NCBI GenBank assembly: GCA_002788865.1
Contig: PFSC01000018.1
Location: 1-9,046, forward strand
Source of the DNA: Candidatus Roizmanbacteria bacterium CG_4_9_14_0_2_um_filter_39_13
GTDB lineage: Bacteria; Patescibacteriota; Microgenomatia; UBA1406; GWC2-37-13
Direction: 5' to 3'
DNA length: 9,046 nt
The notes under the pieces: generated by a model
Told to the model about the DNA's origin: nothing
Database searches by the model: none
What the model saw: only the letters and a program-made list of their open reading frames with translations
In this document: piece after piece, positions 6,862 to 9,046 of the stretch
How the letters are laid out: each line of letters starts with the position of its first letter
How positions within the stretch are numbered: position 1 is the stretch's first letter
Position numbers and translations under genes: made by a program

Positions 6862-7140
6862 ATGAGTACTTTTGAGTTTACGTTTTTGGCAGATGACACA
6901 ACATCGATAAAGACTTTAGAAGAAATTTTGGCTTCATTTAAAGGGAAAAAACTCAGTGAACAGTCTTTGGGAAAGAAGCTTCTTGCCTACCCAATAGGAA
7001 AGAAAGAGTCAGCGGAATTTATTGTTTGGAAAATTTCACTTGATAAAAAAATGGTTAAAGAATTTAAACAGAAATTAATTTTTGATAAAGTCGTTTTGAG
7101 GTCATTATTGCTTCAACACGAAGAAGACTCGGATAAATAA
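6862..7140 (+). CDS. rpsF: 30S ribosomal protein S6 (bS6)
   Basis: A 92-residue S6, a small-subunit protein that pairs with S18 on the platform of the 30S subunit. The family pattern is clear: the N-terminal strand FEFTFLADD, a helix (IKTLEEILASF), the conserved GKKLLAYPIGKKESAEF (about 37-53), the second helix (KKMVKEFKQKL) and the closing strand KVVLRSLLL. The acidic C-terminal extension of many S6 proteins is almost absent (HEEDSDK). ATG 6862 gives the right N-terminus; the earlier ATG at 6855 is in another frame and stops after six codons. No Shine-Dalgarno is visible. It is first in the cluster, 14 bases before ssb, and no CCG-type S6:S18 autoregulatory leader motif is evident. Confidence 0.93.
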   Translation: MSTFEFTFLADDTTSIKTLEEILASFKGKKLSEQSLGKKLLAYPIGKKESAEFIVWKISLDKKMVKEFKQKLIFDKVVLRSLLLQHEEDSDK

Positions 7141-7154
7141 TTGTAACAATACGT

Positions 7155-7652
7155 ATGTCAAGCAGATCGATCAATAAGATCACACTTCTCGGGAATTTGA
7201 CCCGTGATCCAGAACTCAAATATACTCCAACAGGTACTGCCGTGTGTACATTTGGAGTCGCGACAAATCGTTCGTGGGTCACACAAGAAGGCAAGACTCG
7301 AGATGAAGTACAGTTTCACCGAATCGTCGCTTGGCAGAAAGTTGCAGAGCTATGCAACAAGCTTCTATCCAAAGGTAAAAAAGTATATGTCGATGGAAGA
7401 ATCACGTATCGAGGATATGTTGACAAAAACGGACAACAACGAAATATAACTGAGATTGTTCTTGATGACTTCATTGTCTTTTATGACACAAAGCCAGGAG
7501 ACGCCTCAGAGGCTCAAAAAAATGACAGCGCCTCAGATGCAGGTTCGCCACCTTCTGATGAAGATGAATCGTCTGAAGAAAAAAGAAAACCTAAACCAAA
7601 AGAAAGCGTTCAAGCTGATGAGGATGTCAATCCTGATGATATACCGTTTTAA
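7155..7652 (+). CDS. ssb: Single-stranded DNA-binding protein
   Basis: A 165-residue SSB that coats single-stranded DNA in replication and repair and recruits partner enzymes. Residues 1-110 form the OB fold, with the signature INKITLLGNLTRDPELKYTP, the FGVATNRSW strand, FHRIVAWQKVAELC and KGKKVYVDGRI. A low-complexity linker rich in Asp, Glu, Ser and Lys follows (about 112-158), and the protein ends DDIPF, the conserved acidic tip that binds partner proteins. It looks complete and functional. Its position between rpsF and rpsR is the common bacterial arrangement. ATG 7155 lies 14 bases after the rpsF stop with no ribosome-binding sequence. It is followed at once by the phased TCAG/CTGA array. 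Confidence 0.96.
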   Translation: MSSRSINKITLLGNLTRDPELKYTPTGTAVCTFGVATNRSWVTQEGKTRDEVQFHRIVAWQKVAELCNKLLSKGKKVYVDGRITYRGYVDKNGQQRNITEIVLDDFIVFYDTKPGDASEAQKNDSASDAGSPPSDEDESSEEKRKPKPKESVQADEDVNPDDIPF

Positions 7653-7749
7653 CCAGCGGATCAGCAGATCAGCATCTCAGAAGCTCAGCGACTCAAAATA
7701 TGAATAGAACATGCTGAATAGCTGAGGAGCTGGAACACTGAAACGCTCT
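7653..7749. repeat. Mirror-symmetric array of TCAG/CTGA words with 8-base phasing
   Basis: Beginning directly after the ssb stop, TCAG occurs at 7661, 7669, 7677 and 7685, with one-mismatch words at 7653 (CCAG) and 7693 (TCAA). After a 17-base centre the reverse complement CTGA occurs at 7714, 7722 and 7738, with CTGG at 7730 and CTCT at 7746. Every step within each arm is exactly 8 bases, and all paired words from 7661/7746 inward are symmetric about base 7705. The 4-base spacers are unrelated to each other and mostly do not pair across the axis. As RNA it would give short helices separated by internal loops; the longest is CTCAGC (7684-7689) with GCTGAG (7721-7726). A T7 run follows at 7756-7762, so a weak terminator or attenuator before rpsR is possible. 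The function is unknown to me. Confidence 0.85.
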
Positions 7750-7768
7750 TATTAATTTTTTTAGAAAT

Positions 7769-7972
7769 ATGAAATGTTTTTTTTGTAAATACTCAATCCA
7801 ACCTGACTACAAAGATATTGAGAATATTGAAAAATTTGTGACTCCACGGAAAAAAATCCTGAGTCGTGAAGACAGTGGCGTATGTGCAAAGCATCAACGC
7901 ACACTCTCAAAACACATCAAGTATGCGAGATTTCTCGCCTTACTTCCTTTCACTTCGTACCAAATGGTCTAG
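7769..7972 (+). CDS. rpsR: 30S ribosomal protein S18 (bS18), zinc-ligand type
   Basis: A 67-residue S18, partner of S6 on the 30S platform. The family core is present: an IQPDYKDIENIEKFVTPRKKI segment matching the IDYKD...L..FIS..GKI pattern, the conserved KHQRTLSKHIKYARFLALLPF, and a very short end. It has Cys3 and Cys6 (CFFC) plus Cys39 and His42 (CAKH), which together could bind zinc as in cysteine-containing S18 forms. It is the last gene of the rpsF-ssb-rpsR cluster, but 116 bases holding the TCAG/CTGA array separate it from ssb. A -10-like TATTAA at 7750-7755 may give it an additional start; this is weak. No rplI (L9) follows, as in several reduced lineages. The stop is TAG. Confidence 0.92.
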   Translation: MKCFFCKYSIQPDYKDIENIEKFVTPRKKILSREDSGVCAKHQRTLSKHIKYARFLALLPFTSYQMV

Positions 7973-8054
7973 TTTCTCTTTTGATGCTCAAAATTATAGC
8001 TTGAAAAACAAAGATCTCCTTCTATGTTAACAAGATTGAATCCTGAAGAATATT

Positions 8055-8166
8055 GTCATTGCGAGGAACTCACGTGACGAAGCAATCTCTATTGAATGTG
8101 GATTGCCACGTTCCGATTTCATCGGAACTCGGGAATGACATGCGCCTGAAAAACTCTGAACTCTTA
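8055..8166. mobile_element. Element copy B, left end not recognisable
   Basis: The core GTCATTGCGAGGAA, CGAAGCAATCTC, GGATTGCCACGTTCC, ending AATGACATG, aligns along its length with copy A, and the right end TGAACTCTTA (8157-8166) is identical. The left terminal TAAGAGTTCA is absent. An additional perfect hairpin not in copy A, GTTCCGAT-TTC-ATCGGAAC, occupies 8110-8128. The outer stem has decayed (CTCGGGAATGAC against GTCATTGCGAG), so this is probably an older, immobile copy. It occupies most of the 272-base gap between rpsR and the next gene; I see no gene in that gap. A candidate promoter for the next gene, TATAAA (8220-8225), is weak. Confidence 0.7.
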
Positions 8167-8244
8167 CGACAAATTTCTTCTCGCGCAACACACACAATCT
8201 TGGTACAATGATTGTCTACTATAAATTGAAATGATATAGAAGCC

Positions 8245-8958
8245 ATGAAAATCAAGGTAAAAATGCCTGAAAAGTCAAAAATCGTAGTTGAACCTAGACA
8301 AAAAGTAGATTTCAATACACCGCTTGCACATACCACCAAAAAGAGCACGATTTTCATCCCAATTGCAGAAATGTTGAACTTTGATCCAGAGCAAATTTTT
8401 CGACATATCAAGCACGCTATCGGAGACCCCATTCACAAAGATGATATTTTGGCAGAGAACAAATCTCTTTTTTCCACTCGTCAATATCTAAGCGAGGTCT
8501 CGGGAATTCTTCGCGAGATAAAACACGACTCAGGAATTATCGCCATTGAACAAGATCAGGAGGAGAATACAACTATCAACTGTTTTTTCATTGGAGAGGT
8601 CGATGGAATATATGACGGGTATTTGGAACTCAAAGTTGAAGATGTGCATACGACAAAACTTCAGGAGAAGGCTCCATATTTTGGAGCGGCGATCTACTAT
8701 CTCGACCCTTCGATCTCATACAGCGATGACGACCTTGAAGGTGTATGCGTGTTTGCTCCCGAATTTAATGAGCTTGATTCGGTCAAAATGGAGGCGCTCG
8801 GCGCACAAGGTCTGATCACAAGGACCAAATTTTCATCAAATGGACTGCTCCATCAAATCATACTTCAAGATGAAAAAGATTTCGATTATATCAAAAAAAA
8901 GGGTTACCCATATGTCCTTATTGGGCATGAGCCGATGACCGTCATATTTTACAAGTAG
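8245..8958 (+). CDS. Uncharacterised protein with a barrel-sandwich (lipoyl-like) segment
   Basis: A 237-residue soluble protein I cannot name. The N-terminal third has the look of a barrel-sandwich hybrid fold, as in biotinyl/lipoyl and RnfC-type domains: a first turn VEPRQKVDFNTPLA (15-28), then GDPIHKDDILAEN (60-72), a bridging LFSTRQY, SEVSGILREIKHDSG (83-97) and IIAIEQ. No lysine sits in the modification position of true biotinyl or lipoyl domains, so it is probably a structural or binding module. After a linker (about 105-150) a second region follows, DDLEGVCVFAPEFNELDSV (about 160-178), then MEALGAQGLITRTK and a closing strand-rich part to VIFYK. There is no signal peptide or membrane helix. 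ATG 8245 is the first in frame, with only a weak AGAAG upstream. An element copy abuts its TAG stop. Confidence 0.75.
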   Translation: MKIKVKMPEKSKIVVEPRQKVDFNTPLAHTTKKSTIFIPIAEMLNFDPEQIFRHIKHAIGDPIHKDDILAENKSLFSTRQYLSEVSGILREIKHDSGIIAIEQDQEENTTINCFFIGEVDGIYDGYLELKVEDVHTTKLQEKAPYFGAAIYYLDPSISYSDDDLEGVCVFAPEFNELDSVKMEALGAQGLITRTKFSSNGLLHQIILQDEKDFDYIKKKGYPYVLIGHEPMTVIFYK

Positions 8959-9046
8959 TAAGAGTTCACGGTCTTTGACAAAACTGTATCATAATATATC
9001 AATTATTATTTTGTGTCATCCCCGACCTGATCGGGGATCCAGATTG
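8959..9046. mobile_element. Element copy C with a different core, cut by the window edge
   Basis: Bases 8959-9001 match the first 43 bases of copy A (4822-4864) with five substitutions, including the terminal TAAGAGTTCA and GGTCTTTGACAA. The core that follows is different: TGTCATCCCCGACCTGAT, with a perfect 8-base hairpin ATCCCCGA (9018-9025), CCTGA, TCGGGGAT (9031-9038). That core is another palindrome known from many bacterial genomes. The element starts on the base after the stop codon of the preceding gene. The right end lies beyond base 9046. Confidence 0.7.

Noticed and set aside
7653..7749. CRISPR array
   Set aside because: The units are 8 bases with 4-base words, far too short for repeats and spacers, and there are no cas genes.
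8070..8432. Minus-strand open frame of 120 codons over copy B and the start of the 237-residue gene
   Set aside because: It runs across the repeat and antisense to a better gene; the translation shows no family pattern.

Overview
The window looks like a piece of a Candidate Phyla Radiation (Patescibacteria-type) bacterial genome, or a similarly reduced bacterium. The grounds are indirect: moderately AT-rich DNA, short S6 and S18 proteins, a fused ADP-forming acyl-CoA synthetase, a shortened MurF-like ligase, and gene starts with almost no Shine-Dalgarno sequences. TAA, TAG and TGA all act as stops, so nothing suggests a UGA-recoded lineage. This placement is inference from gene content; no marker phylogeny was possible.

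Layout. (1) Bases 1-1781, plus strand: the 3' part of cysS, then a MurF-like Mur ligase starting 7 bases later, probably one transcript. (2) Bases 1789-4772, minus strand: a 701-residue ADP-forming acyl-CoA synthetase and, upstream of it, an unrecognised 239-codon ORF that appears to have lost its true 5' end to a one-base frameshift. Both minus-strand starts (3894 and the proposed 4772) have a TATAMT -10 box exactly six bases before the ATG, which suggests leaderless mRNAs. (3) Bases 4812-4981: a complete 148-base transposase-free element with inverted ends and 10-12 base flanking direct repeats. It is inserted in the last codons of the next gene. (4) Bases 4924-6720, minus strand: a GT-C (GT39-type) membrane glycosyltransferase with a five-copy heptanucleotide tract in its coding sequence. 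(5) Bases 6721-6861: divergent intergenic region with a promoter-like sequence and a 15-base palindrome. (6) Bases 6862-7972, plus strand: the conserved rpsF-ssb-rpsR cluster, interrupted between ssb and rpsR by a mirror-symmetric array in which TCAG (left) and CTGA (right) recur every 8 bases. (7) Bases 7973-8244: a second, end-truncated copy of the element. (8) Bases 8245-8958: a conserved-looking uncharacterised protein with a barrel-sandwich (lipoyl-like) segment. (9) Bases 8959-9046: a third copy with the same end but a different core, cut by the window edge.

The genes are mainly housekeeping: tRNA charging, ribosome, single-strand DNA binding, peptidoglycan-type ligation, acetyl-CoA to acetate with ATP formation, and surface glycosylation. 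The most unusual content is in the non-coding DNA: the 8-base-phased TCAG/CTGA array, the small element family with exchangeable cores, and the slippage-prone heptamer tract.
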